A stretch of DNA of 64,000 nucleotides. Source: Gnetum montanum. Its lineage: Eukaryota; Streptophyta; Gnetopsida; Gnetales; Gnetaceae. The stretch is from assembly GCA_015680685.1 (NCBI GenBank), contig MNCI01035706.1, positions 180,773-244,772 on the forward strand. The letters run 5' to 3'. Shown in pieces: positions 12,201 to 22,839 of the stretch (position 1 is its first letter; each line of letters begins with the position of its first letter). The translations under genes were made by a program, and so were the position numbers. The notes under the pieces were generated by a model. The model was not told the DNA's origin, did not search any database, and saw only the letters and a program-made list of their open reading frames with translations.

Positions 12201-13007
12201 TATTCAATCATTGAAAGAAAATATGGTGAAGGTGACAGAGGAGAGGAATGACTTGCAAGCCCGTTATGATTTTGCCTTTGCTAGATTTGCCGGTGATAGT
12301 AGCTGGCGTACATCCGAGATCACCTGTGCATGTTATTGGGCAGGCTTGAATAGCAAGGTGCAGGTGATTCAGGATCTAGCCAAACAGAGGGCCAAATGGA
12401 TTTGTTGAATAGGAAGTGCCATGACTAGAAGTCCTTTGCATCCAAAGTACGTAAATGGGGCTAGGATCAGAAAGATCATAAGCACCAATACAAAAAATGG
12501 TTGAAGGAGGAATCAGTTGAACATCGCCGATTGGAGATGTTCGTGGAGGGGTTAAGCTTGCGCTCTTCCTATGAGAAGTTTGTTGAGTGTACAGAAGTGG
12601 AGGGGTCTCCTGAGAGATCCATTACCACTGCCTCTGGAGAAGCTTCAACAAGCATGTTTTCTCTTGAGTGCCCTTCCTGGTATTCAGTGGACAAGGGAAA
12701 AACCTTGGCCAATATTGACCTTGGACTTGAGAAAGATTGGGCGTGCGTGCTCGAAGAAGAGATTCTACGATGCCTGGAAGATAATCTTAGGCCTTCCCCA
12801 CCTGTGAGTGTTTTATTAGTTTTAATCATCCCCCCTTTTTAGTATTTTTCACTTTTAAATTATTTATTTGTGTTTACTTATTTTCTTGTTTTTCTCATTT
12901 TGTTTTTATTTTTAAAGGGACATGGTGTTGAGGCTGGTCCCAGTGGGATAGGAGCTGATGACGTAAAGGATTTTGAGCATCAGCCCCCTCCTAATGCTAA
13001 TGCATAA
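9299..13007 (+). pseudogene. Seven-exon gene, antisense to element B, function unknown
   Basis: I infer exons at 9,299-9,730, 9,846-10,101, 10,200-11,245, 11,363-11,641, 11,726-11,929, 12,026-12,803 and 12,918-13,007. All six introns are 84-120 bp, start GT, end AG and keep the reading phase across the joins (for example NLPGT|HGLHEDD, TPFAN|VAIPLEE, LGTKLQW). The stop TAA is at 13,005. The predicted product is about 1,000 residues. Exon 3 has YFTTRVRGVKMSF followed by HIFGV and a DRETREGH stretch, reminiscent of uncharacterised plant transposon-associated proteins; exon 4 is acidic and exon 6 has a coiled coil (LKENMVKVTEERNDLQARY). In-frame stops (9,452, 10,939, near 11,782 and 11,911) and frameshifts near 10,516 and 12,405 show decay. 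I do not recognise the protein. It lies on the strand opposite to gag, protease and RT of B. Confidence 0.72.
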
Positions 13008-13408
13008 TTTGGCTCGTTAGTCTTATTAGTTGTTTTGTTTTGGATAGATGTAGCATGATCATGGTGTAGTATGCCATCATCCTATTGTTGTGTTAACACT
13101 CCATATTACATATATTTATATATTTTGTTTTGCTTATTTTTTGAGTTTATTTGTGAATGTGAATGTAAACTGCAATCATGTTTGGTAAAAATAAAATAAA
13201 TGAACATTGTATCTTGTAAAATGTAAACGATAATGACGTAACGAAGTTTCGGTAAATTGACGATGTACTGTGCTCTAGTTTAAAGCCATTTCAGGCCATG
13301 CGTATTAGTTTAAAGTCATCATGGACTATTGTATCTTTGTCAAAGAAAGGGAGGAGACTGTAGTTGATTCTGGTAAATCTTAAAAGGACCGATCATTTTT
13401 GACTGTGG
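13008..13408. other. 3' flank of the antisense gene, no gene seen
   Basis: An AT-rich stretch follows the TAA at 13,005. Possible polyadenylation signals exist (AATAAA-like at 13,190-13,200), but nothing distinctive. From 13,270 two diffuse copies of the TTAAACTA motif appear, leading into the regular array that follows. Confidence 0.4.
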
Positions 13409-13552
13409 CTAGTTTAACGTCATTCTGGATGCTTGGTAGTTTAATGTCATTTCGGATGCTTGGTAGTTTAACGTCATTCCGGATTCTTGGTATTTTAATG
13501 TCATTCCAGATGCTTGGTAGTTTAATGTCATTTCAAAAACTTGGTAGTTCGT
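13409..13552 (-). repeat. 27-bp tandem array after the protease of element B
   Basis: About five consecutive units of 27 bp (plus strand CTTGGTAGTTTAATGTCATT then TCGGATG) differ by a few bases each. The array begins at the protease stop codon, so it marks the 3' boundary of the gag-protease unit. Looser versions of the same motif lie near 7,625 and 4,915-5,235. Confidence 0.8.
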
Positions 13553-14554
13553 CTTAGCTTTTGATTTGTTTCTTTAGTTCTCGTAATTTTCTATGAAGGG
13601 TGGGACATGTAGGCATGATCTTGTACTTTCCATCCCCCTCATTGGATACATCAAATGGTAGTTCTAACCAAGGGACATTTGTGGGAATGGCTCCTATGTC
13701 TGCCTCTTCTGATGCTTCCTTTGTTTTAGGAAGGTTGCAGGTTGGAGATTGAACATTGTCTAGGGCTTTACTAGTGTTGTCTTGTGTAGGTTCAGAGAGT
13801 TCAACCTCTGACCCTTGGTTCGTTCCTACGTGTGAGGAGGTAAGTGATGTTGCCGTATCCTCGTGTATGAAGATTTCACCACCCTCATAAGGTAGGTGAA
13901 TTTCTTGATGGATGGGTGATGATACAGCTTTTAATTGAGCTAACCAAGGTCGTCCCAAAATCAGATTGAATCCTAGCATCTCGTCCATGACTACAAATTT
14001 GGCCGATGTGGGGAATTGATCCCCTACTATGAAATCCAAGGTAACCATGCCTTTTACTATGACACGGGAACCACTAAAAGATTTCAGAAATGATGTTGTC
14101 ATTGGTCATATTTGTTTTGCGAGGCCCAGTCGTTCAATAATAGGGAAAGGTATTACATTTGTTACCGCTCCGTCATCGACATGCACCCTATGTATCTTAA
14201 ATTGATTAACTTGTATCGTTATAAACATAGGAGCGGTAGTGACTTCTCCCTTTTTTCGTCTTGTTTAATGTCACTAGCATGAAATCCTAGAGATGTGGAC
14301 CTTGATTCTTGATGTGGAGACAATACGGCATAAATAGATGGTTCATTCGTAGGAAGGTCTTCACTAACGAGGATTGAAGTCAACATATGCACTAGAGCTT
14401 CCCAATGTACCAGGGAGGTCATTACCAGGTCATATAGGCTTAGTGAGGTGTTCTTTTGCTTTAGGGCCTGTGTAACCTGGGTCAGGGCACTGGCCAAGTC
14501 TTTGCCATTTGGAATGTTTTTATCTGTTGAGACTTGATCCATTTGACCCAACAT
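13553..14554 (-). pseudogene. PR: Element B aspartic protease region
   Basis: On the minus strand MFITIQVNQFKIHRVHVDDG continues AVTNVIPFPIIERLGL, where VDDGA stands at the active-site position (DGGA in many Tat-type elements). A stop follows, then SGSRVIVKGMVTLDFIVG and the NLILGRPWL motif that closes the plant gypsy protease domain. The tail AVSSPIHQEIHLPY and an acidic spacer end at TAA/TAG near 13,554. The protease cuts the gag-pol polyprotein. Residues before 14,225 are an unassigned spacer between gag and protease. Confidence 0.8.
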
Positions 14555-15097
14555 TTGTATCTCTTATGGAAGATTTTTCGCGTTATTAACTGTAGCTATT
14601 GGGCTTGGGGTATTGTACATTCTCGAGTTCTTTTCTTGATGACTTTTGTTAGGCTAATTAGTAGTTGGAGCCATAGGGACAACATTCAGTGGTGTGGTTT
14701 TTGGTGGTCCTAGCTCATGACCTTGACGTTCTTTTGTCAAATGTTTCTTGATCAGTCTGTCGGCAAGGCATTCGTGTGAGGGTCGCAGGGGAACTGTTGG
14801 GGTTTGCACATCGGAGTGTCTCAGCACTTGGATTACAAATGGAGTAGGATAGGTTTGCGATAGCATGTTCGCTATTGCAATCGTAGGGTGTACTTGAATG
14901 ACAAATGGTTTTCATGGCGTAGGAGATGTATGTGTAGCCAAAGGAGCTTGTGGAGGTGTTAGTGTAGATACGGTTTCAGCAGGCACATGAATCACAAAAG
15001 GCCTTCATGGGATGTCTTTTTCATTGCCGACATGGATGGTGTTAATCACATAGGGTGAATCCTTGGTGTTAAGAGGGTCTTTGTAGACTTCCATAGA

Positions 15098-17330
15098 CTA
15101 ATTTTGAGGTCTTACTGGGTTGGCTTCATCAAAGACTATCTCACCTCTATCAATCATATGTTGTATGTCTTGTTTTAGGGTGAAGCAGTAGTCGGTTCCA
15201 TGTCCACATCGTTGGTGGTATTCATAGGATCTATCTAACCTAAAACCTCTTGGAATAGAAGGTTCATTAGTCGTTTCCAATGTTGGTTTTTTTACCAACT
15301 CACAGTATCGGTGATGTCTTTGAGATGCTGCAGGAGAAATTTGCTTACGTTGAATCATCCTAGCTTTTAGTAGTTGGTCAAGTAGTTGTGAAGGCTTCAT
15401 GGGTAAGGGCATGTACTGGGTAGGGTCTTTTCGTTCGAAGGTACGAGTATGAATCGTGTTAGCAGTTTTGGTAGAGGAGGGTTCAGGCGTGGGTGTAGGA
15501 TTCGTGACTAGTGGGGGTGGCAAGTTGTTTCCCTTTCTGTCCTATGTTGTTGGGTCGAAACGTCTTTGCCACTACTGCGACTATTGTTTTAGACTTGTCC
15601 TTATCTTTCCTTGTGTGTTGACTTTTAAAAGTTAGGTAAGCTGGGTCATGACTTGTCTGTGCCGCCTCTTCTATGTTTTTGATTTAGACAAACGCTTGAC
15701 TCAAAGTGTAAGCATTCAAATAATAGAGTTTTGACTTAACGAAATCATTCACGACACCCTTGAGGATTGTAAGTAAATACGTTTTCGGGATAGGCTCGTG
15801 AAGTTTGTTAAGGGTAGCACTCTATCTTTGGGTGAAATTTTGTATGTGCTTTAATGGTGCTTGTTTTATTTGGATTAGACTATCTAGCATGGCTTCAGGC
15901 TTTAGGTTATACTTAAAACAGGTAATGAATTGATGTAAAAAATCCTCTAGAGAGGATATGGAGTTACGCGATAGGACTCAGTACTAGTCTAAGGCTCTCC
16001 CGGTTAAGGACATGGCAAACACATGCAGGATTGCATGAGGCCAGGCCTGAAGTAACAGATACTCTAATCGGAATGTCACTAGGTGAGCATTTGGATCATC
16101 CTCTCCATTATACTTGGTCAACTGTGGCAACGAAATTCCTTTTGGTAGGGTCAATGGTGGCACTAAAGAGCTAGTTGGATCATCTTGATAAAAATCCATC
16201 ACCTTGACTTCTTCAGTGTTTGCAATTTTGAGGTGCTTTACCTCATCAGTTAGCATTTTCATGATCTTTCTAGCCTCTAACCATTCTTAGGCACTAGGTG
16301 GACCAGTTGGTTGGCAAGATTGAGCATGATAATAGTTAGATTGTTGTGTGGTTTGTGGGAAAGAGGACTATAAGATTGTTGATGGTTGTACTTGAGGGAC
16401 ATTCATGGATGGGATTGTAATAGGTGGTATGCTGTAATGAGCCAGTTGATGTTGTTGAATGACAAGTGCGGGCCATTGCCGAGTTACAAGTTGTGAGGAA
16501 ACACCCTGAACCTGTTGAGTTGAAGTAGTGAAGGGAATTCCTTGGATTTGCACTCATGGTATGTAATGGGTGGATGTAGAAGCAAGTATCACAAATGGCA
16601 TCCCAATTATTTGGGGTTGGAAGGTTGCTCTTATATTAACTTGAGAGGGGATTTGTTGGGATTGTCCTTATGAGAGAGAGGGTAGAGTGGTAATCGGAGG
16701 AATAGCAGGGATGGACATAGTGAATTGGGTGTTGGTGATAGAGAAAACAAGAGTGGGGGTAGGTGCTTCCTGTTGAGAGACAGGTGCTTGAATTTTTGTA
16801 AATGCATGATGTGGCATAGTCTCTTCTGTAAAAGGATGGAATAATGGATTTGCATAAGTACGAGGATTGAGAATGTGGTACAAATCCCCATGTTCGAATT
16901 GAGCCATGAACTCATCTTCCTCATTTCCATTTTCAGGCTCTATGGTGAGTTGTCGCAAGGTTTGATTCCTTGCAATGAGGAGTTACGATATGAGTTCATG
17001 ATGGGATTCAGAGAGGGGAATTATGTCATATGCTATAGGGGTAAAGTTATGGCCTTCCTTATAGATGAGTTCATAATATCGTTTTGCTTCCATTTACGTG
17101 CGATCAATGGGTAGGTTAGCTTGGATCTTTACGCAGATAAAGTTGTATTGTTCCGGGGTGAGAATTGTATAGGTGGGGTCTTTTCCTTGCAACCTAAGTG
17201 ATTGATGAGTTGGCCCTTGAGGGTTAATCTCTCCAATGGTGACTATGGGTTCAGTTGCGGTCACAAGATTTGAGATTTCAGCGTTAAGTTCAGAAACGGG
17301 CAATGTTGCTTTAATCTGAGAAGATTCCAT
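15098..17330 (-). pseudogene. gag: Element B gag
   Basis: It starts MESSQIKATL at 17,330 and carries SLRLQGKDP and EQYNFICVKIQANL, as in A and C. A low-complexity Pro/Gln/Thr region follows, then the capsid block MDFYQDD, KYNGEDDPNAHLVTFRLEYL and FAMSLTGRALD (15,984-16,262). Near 15,300 a zinc-knuckle-like motif reads YEYHQRCGHGTDYCFTLKQD; its first Cys is replaced by Tyr. Stops occur near 17,095, 16,670, 16,555, 16,360, 15,980 and 15,660. Length (about 745 codons) fits a Tat/Ogre gag. The capsid domain packages element RNA. Confidence 0.85.
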
Positions 17331-17803
17331 GTGTGTAACGGGCTTGACTAGCTGGATTTATGTAAGTAGCGTATGTAAGCTAGCTTGAGCAAGCTGGGTA
17401 GCATGTGCAACTATGTGGTATGTGCAACTGTGCAGTGTGTGCAATTGTAGCGTAATAGGCAGCATGGCAGACAAGGAGCATAATTGATCTCAATGTGTTC
17501 AACGTGACTTATAAGCAGTGTGTGCAAGCCAGCATGACCTACCAGCATGTGCAAGCTAACATGACCTACTAGCGTGTGCAAGCCAACGTGACCTACCAGC
17601 ATGTGCAAGCCAGCGTGACCTACCAACATGTGCAAGCCAGTGTGACCTATCAGCAGCGTGTGAAAATGCGACCAGCTCATAGCGTGACGGACAAGGGTTA
17701 ACATGAGTAGCTCAGGTTGGGCTTTCATTTTTAGTACTTGATGTATGCAGTGTTTAACAGGAAATGTGATTAGTGTTTTGATTAACCAGTAAACATGTTT
17801 GGA
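17331..17803 (-). repeat. Element B 5' leader with a 27-bp minisatellite
   Basis: From about 17,517 to 17,650, five units of about 27 bp (CAAGCCAGCGTGACCTACCA then GCATGTG) lie head to tail. Because 27 is a multiple of three, a 105-residue open frame runs through them and gives a nine-residue repeat (LHMLVGHAG). This is a consequence of the array, not evidence of a protein. It occupies the untranslated leader. Confidence 0.75.
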
Positions 17804-17819
17804 CCTCCTTCTAGTGCCA
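17804..17819 (-). promoter_or_regulatory. Primer-binding site of element B
   Basis: On the minus strand it reads TGGCACTAGAAGGAGG, one base different from the A and C copies over the first 13, and lies 5 bases from the LTR end. Confidence 0.65.
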
Positions 17820-17824
17820 GTTTT

Positions 17825-19728
17825 TGTACCATCTGAAATCGTCGGTGTAAGGCTAGAGGAAAAGGAATGTCGAAAGATCTCTGGAGAGATACAAACAACC
17901 CTGCCTTTGCATGAGGGAAAGCTAGAGAAATGAAGGCAGAGTGCCTTGGATGGTTTGCATGTAGATCAACCAAGGACTTCGCTGAGCATACGCTAATCGC
18001 CTGCGCTGGGCTTATCGTCATGAAATGTAAAATGAAGTGTGTAATGCAACAAAATGTAAACGTGAATATAGCGAGAAAACATACAGAGAATGTATGAAAA
18101 AAATGTGTAATAAAATGGAATAATGTAGAAAATGAACCAGAAAAGTACAATGGAAGGAAAAAATGAAGCTGTATTGTATTAATTAACAAGATGTGCATCG
18201 ATCAAAATGTAGTTGCATTGCAAGTCAAAAATTAAGCTCCGATGTGATGGTAGAAGTTTGCAGGTGCTGGGAATCACGTGTGTCCGGGCTCAGGATTGCT
18301 AGTTTTCTTTTTCTAATTTTTTCCAACCCCTATTTATGTCAATGAATAGGGTATTTATACATTTTTCTAGGCTTGGGAGTAGGATTTTTGAATAGTGTTA
18401 ATGGCTATGAGATCCGAGAAAAATGGGTCGCGTGACAGGTGTACCTGGGCAGACTACGTTCTTGATCAGATGCACTGTATCTTACAATGAAAGTTGGCTT
18501 ACACCCATGGAAGCAGCGTAAGAGCTTAACAAGCTCATAGATGGTGAGGCTTACAATGAAAATTTATAATGATTCCAAGAGGGATTGACTTTGACTCGCT
18601 TGAAACTTCATGGTCCTTTGAATCAACTACTATAGGATGTCGATTTGAGTGGTTCTGTGACTGTTTGAGGCATCTTTGCTTCACTAGGGCTCCTAGCATG
18701 AGTTGATTTGGTCCTGGCATGTCCTCAGCATCCATCAAAAGTGCTTTTTCTTGGTCGTAACCAGTGCTCACGCTGGGCTCACACTACCAGCATGACCCCA
18801 ACGTGACCTCAACCTGACCAACTGTAAGTGACACATTTTGAGTTGTATCTTGATCGCTGACATCTGTTCTTTGAAGTACAACTACTGCCTACTCTCTGAG
18901 GTGGCTCGAATGCTAAATTTGAGTCTGTTCTTGTGTTGATTTAAGCCACTTTTGATAGGTCACACTGGGCTCACATTATCAGCGTGACCTCAGCATGACC
19001 CCAGTGTGACCTCAATGTGACCTAGCCAAAATGCCATGTATCATGCCCAAATTTTGATTTTCTGGAGCCTGTGAATAGGTAGAAATGTTGCCTGTCCTTA
19101 GGGATTGATTTGATGCTGAAAATTGTGCTTGGGACTGCTTGATTTGACCTATTTTTGTTTGGTCATTCTAGGATCATGTTCCAGCATAACCCCAACGTGA
19201 CCTGGGCATGAGTAAACAAATCATGTGATTTTGAGATTAATTTTTAAGGTTCTGGAGTCCAGGAGCTACAATGAACATCAGTGGAGCTCAAGGGGAGCCT
19301 ACATGTATGAATTCAAACTATTTGGACTTGGTTTCAAAGCTCTAAAAGTTGGTCAAGCTATACTCACGTTGTACTCATGCTAGGCAATGTGACCTCAGCT
19401 TGACCTCGGCGTGAGTAGCAAGATTTGTGTGATTCTGACTTGAAATCTTGGGCTCTGGATGCTAAAACTTGGAGTAATCATCAATGGGCCTTGAGGGGGC
19501 CTTGCCTATTCAAATTAGGATCATTTTGACTTGATTTGGAAGCTGTCAAGGTTGGTCACATTGAGGGCAAGCTAGCCTGACCACATGCGCAAGTTGTCTT
19601 GAGCAAGCTAGCTTGAGCAAGCTAGGTGTGAGGTCCATACCTTAGTCAAGTTTTACCTCCTAAATGCTGAAAGGGGCTTGAGTTGTCCCTGTTTCAAAAT
19701 GTTAAAGCTGAAATTTTGTGGTGTTTCA
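17825..19728 (-). mobile_element. Element B 5' LTR
   Basis: It begins TGTACCATC and ends GTGTTTCA in plus coordinates. A TATA box (TGTATAAATACCC on the minus strand, near 18,350) leaves a leader of about 530 bases in the LTR. From 18,770 onward it matches the A/B shared LTR closely and is full of CAGCGTGACC and CACGCTGGGCTCAC words. The differences between the two LTRs show that B inserted long ago or that the LTRs come from different elements joined by recombination. Confidence 0.8.
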
Positions 19729-20232
19729 GACCCCCTAGAATAGCATTTGATTTTGAGTGCCCTTTTGATTACTTTTACTCCCATTTTTCACTAGATCTAC
19801 AAGGATCTTAGTACACCCATATTGCATGATAACTCTCACAGAAATCGCCAAAGAGAATCCACAAGTCCCCTTGATATCACACCCTTAATTGTTCCCTCTT
19901 GGTCCATCCTTCTTCATTCTAGGTATAATGAACACAAATTTAATTTTAAGTTTTTAAGAATTTCAAGAATATCAATGTACCCTTGAACCGAACCTCTTAT
20001 TTGTAGAGTGGATGAGTGGGTGTAATGGGCTCACTATCCAATTAATTACTCACACGAGACTTAGTAACATAGAACACACCTTAACCAATGATCCACATGA
20101 GTGTTTCACTGGTGGACGAGATTACTTACAAAAAGCGTAAAAATACAAAAAGATAAAACAAGAGATTGAAAAATGAAAAACTAGAAAACAAAAATTTGTA
20201 AAATTAAAGAAAATAAAAAGTAGTTATTAATC
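19729..20232. other. Unassigned stretch between elements B and E
   Basis: I see no coding frame. It lies between the U3 end of the B LTR and the readable gag of E and could be internal sequence of E or an inserted remnant. The bases flanking the B LTR here (GACCCCCTAG) do not resemble a polypurine tract on the minus strand. Confidence 0.3.
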
Positions 20233-21850
20233 CTACTGATTATTAGAATGGGGGATATCCCCCATAACTAAACAGTTGTGGATGTTGAGGAGGCCTCTCA
20301 CTATTGTTGGTAGTAGTAGCACAAGTAATGTTTGTGGGTTGTTGCTATGGTGCAAGCACCTTAGGAATAGTTGGTGGTGATGTAGAAGGAGGGAAAGGAT
20401 GAAAATGTTGAACGTTAGGAGGAGTATAAGGTGCATAAGGTGGTGGTTGTGTTGGAGGCATGGGTTGATAGTATTGAGGAGAATGGTACTATGGTGAGAT
20501 AAAGTGTGTTGGCCCAGCAAGAGAAACAGGATGTTAAAAAAGATAAACATTTGGATTTGGATGATATGAAGGGTGTCTCTAGTTTAGTGGTGGTCTTCCC
20601 CACGACTGGGATTGTTGCCATTGTGATCGAACACAGTATCTCTGTATGAACTCTGGATGTAACATGTTTCCCCAATGCTCATGTAAATGTAACAATATTG
20701 GGCATTGGCCCTTGGGGTGATTGTATAGGCATATATTGCATTCATACGTATGATTGAAAATTGAGATCTTATTTTCCTTATCCCTCTTTCCAATTGTCTA
20801 ATGTTTTGTCTTGCTTCTTGGATTTTCAAAACTCTATCTCTAATATTGTTGATAAATTCTCCACACTTTTGATACGTCCATTCCAACATCTTATTGATCT
20901 TTGCCTCAACTTCTTCTCAAGCTTTTTGTGTTGGCAAAGATGACGTTCCACCTTGAGATTGGTCGATTTCTCCTTTTTATGATCATGGACCTTTGTTAAG
21001 TTGAGATTTTATTCTCGTTGATGTTTTTCAACACTCTCCCATCTAGCTAATTCTCCTTCTTCTTTTGCTACTTGCTTAATAAGCTCTTGGACTTGATAGG
21101 TTTGTAGTTAGTATAGTTGACCTTGGGCATACATTCCTAAGGTCTCTCTTATTTTATTATGTAGCCCATCAATAATATGGTACATTAGCATTTCCTTAGA
21201 AAACCCATGGCCTGGACAGTTGTTTAATAGTGCATAATATCTTTCTAAGGCCATGTCCAAGGGTTCATGTTGTGCTTGTTTTCACTCTTGGATTTTTTTC
21301 CTAAAGGCTGACACTCTTGCGTAGGTTTGATATCTTTCGTTAAAAACTTCTACCATTGTTGACTAGCGTCATATTAAATTTGGTTTTAACGATCTATACC
21401 ATACTTTTGCTTGGTCAACGAATTTCATAGGGAAGAGCTTAAGTTCTTTCCAACTGTTATCAATGTTGTTTCATGTATAAGCATCGTAGAAGGCTTGTAA
21501 ATGTTGATGTGGATCTAAGTCTAAGTCATAGCCTCCTGAAAATTTAGGAAAGTTATTTATATGGAGCCTGGGTAGATGGCTCTCTTTATGATGCCTATGT
21601 GAGATTCGAACAACCTCTTGTATTTGGGTGAGGCTTGTAGTGGCTAGTAGTGGTTCATCGTCATCGAGTAAGTTATGCCTTCGTGTTTGGGATGACATTG
21701 CTTTTGTTCATGTTTATAAGAAACCCCTACTTCAGGTTGTGCACTCCAATCTTCATTGTTGTATAGCTTGTTGGTTCTCCAATGAACTTCCTCACTGGGT
21801 GTGGCATTATCATGATCTTGTAGGAGAGGCATGGTTGCGAACTTGTGTGT
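20233..21850 (-). pseudogene. gag: Element E gag-like polyprotein fragment
   Basis: The minus strand reads PRLHINNFPKFSGG, DLDPHQHLQAFYDAYT, a stop, then WKELKLFPMKFVDQAKVWYR and HIIDGLHNKIRETLGMY across several frames and stops. This is the pattern of a Retrotrans_gag capsid domain. A basic, Lys/Glu-rich coiled-coil region follows (20,584-20,889), and a Gln/His/Asn-rich tail (20,233-20,550). No pol is present; the element is cut off near 20,200. Confidence 0.65.
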
Positions 21851-21952
21851 GAAACTACGTGTGAATTTTTAATTACTTATTTCTAAAAGATATATCATTG
21901 ATTTCTTTACAACAACCTTTTATGATATAACTAATCTAGATAACTAGCACTG

Positions 21953-21970
21953 TCCCCAGCAACAGTGCCA
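21953..21970 (-). promoter_or_regulatory. Primer-binding site of element E (tRNA-Asp type)
   Basis: On the minus strand it reads TGGCACTGTTGCTGGGGA, three transitions away from TGGCGCCGTTGCCGGGGA, the tRNA-Asp complement used by Athila-type elements. It lies one base from the LTR end. Confidence 0.7.
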
Positions 21971-21971
21971 A

Positions 21972-22839
21972 TGATGAGTGGTGAGGTATCCCTACACTCA
22001 ACCATAAAAATATGAGCGTTACATGTGCAATCTGGTCGAACTCTGCAGATGGATTAGTTGTGGTATCTAGATAGTTAGCCTTAGGTCGTAGTTCGCTGTC
22101 TTCCCACCTGAACTAGTATTATCTTTGTCACATATGGTTTAGTCTAGAGTGAGGTGTATGATGTGTTCTAGTCTAATGCTACTCCTGAAGGCAATGGAAA
22201 AGTAATATTATCTAAGCTAAGAGAGAAAGGGGTAAGAGAATCTAATCTAGCCTAAGTGCAATGAGCATCCATTCCTTGATTATCCATACACATCTTGGAC
22301 TTTGTGCATGACTACCATTGGGATTACCAAGCGCAGATCCTAGGTATGCTATTGGGTTACCAAGTAGTCACACCTAAATGCTCGTAATCAAGTTGTACTC
22401 ATTTCGCATTTCTAGGAGTTTAAGGATGAGAGATGTTCATTAAGAAAGTAGTAAAAAACAATTAAATAAATAAGTAAACTAAGTGAATGCTGCAATGATG
22501 AAGGAATCTCGATCTTTATTTTTGATCATGTGCGTGTCCAAGTACGTCACACTGGAATAAGGATATCGTACAATTATAATCACCACACTGCAGGCATATA
22601 CTAGAAAATAATTCTATCTCTAGAGGCGTAAAATTACCAGAGTTTCGCTAAGGGTCTAAATCTATCTCCAAAATTGGGAAAGCTGCCTCTTATTTATAGA
22701 CATTGCAGCGGGCTGTGATATCGTGTATGTGATATCGTGACTGGGCATGCAATATCGCGGTTGCCCTAAATGACGACTCATAATGTGGCCTCCAGGTCTC
22801 ATCACTAGGGGTCATAAGATCGAAGGTGTTCTTCAAACA
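21972..22839 (-). mobile_element. Element E 5' LTR (Athila-like)
   Basis: In plus coordinates it starts TGATGAGTGG and ends TTCAAACA. On the minus strand a TATA box (TCTATAAATAAGAGG) lies at 22,687-22,700, upstream of the gag start as expected. The right boundary is supported because 22,840 onward matches a second copy of the surrounding repeat at 25,650. Length 868 bp. Confidence 0.7.

Noticed and set aside
17411-17728. Protein with nine-residue repeats (LHMLVGHAG) on the minus strand.
   Set aside because: It is the product of a 27-bp array in the untranslated leader; no domain and no conservation as protein is visible.
17782-18198. Phe-rich open frame of 138 codons on the minus strand.
   Set aside because: It lies in the leader part of the B LTR and has biased low-complexity composition without similarity to a known domain.
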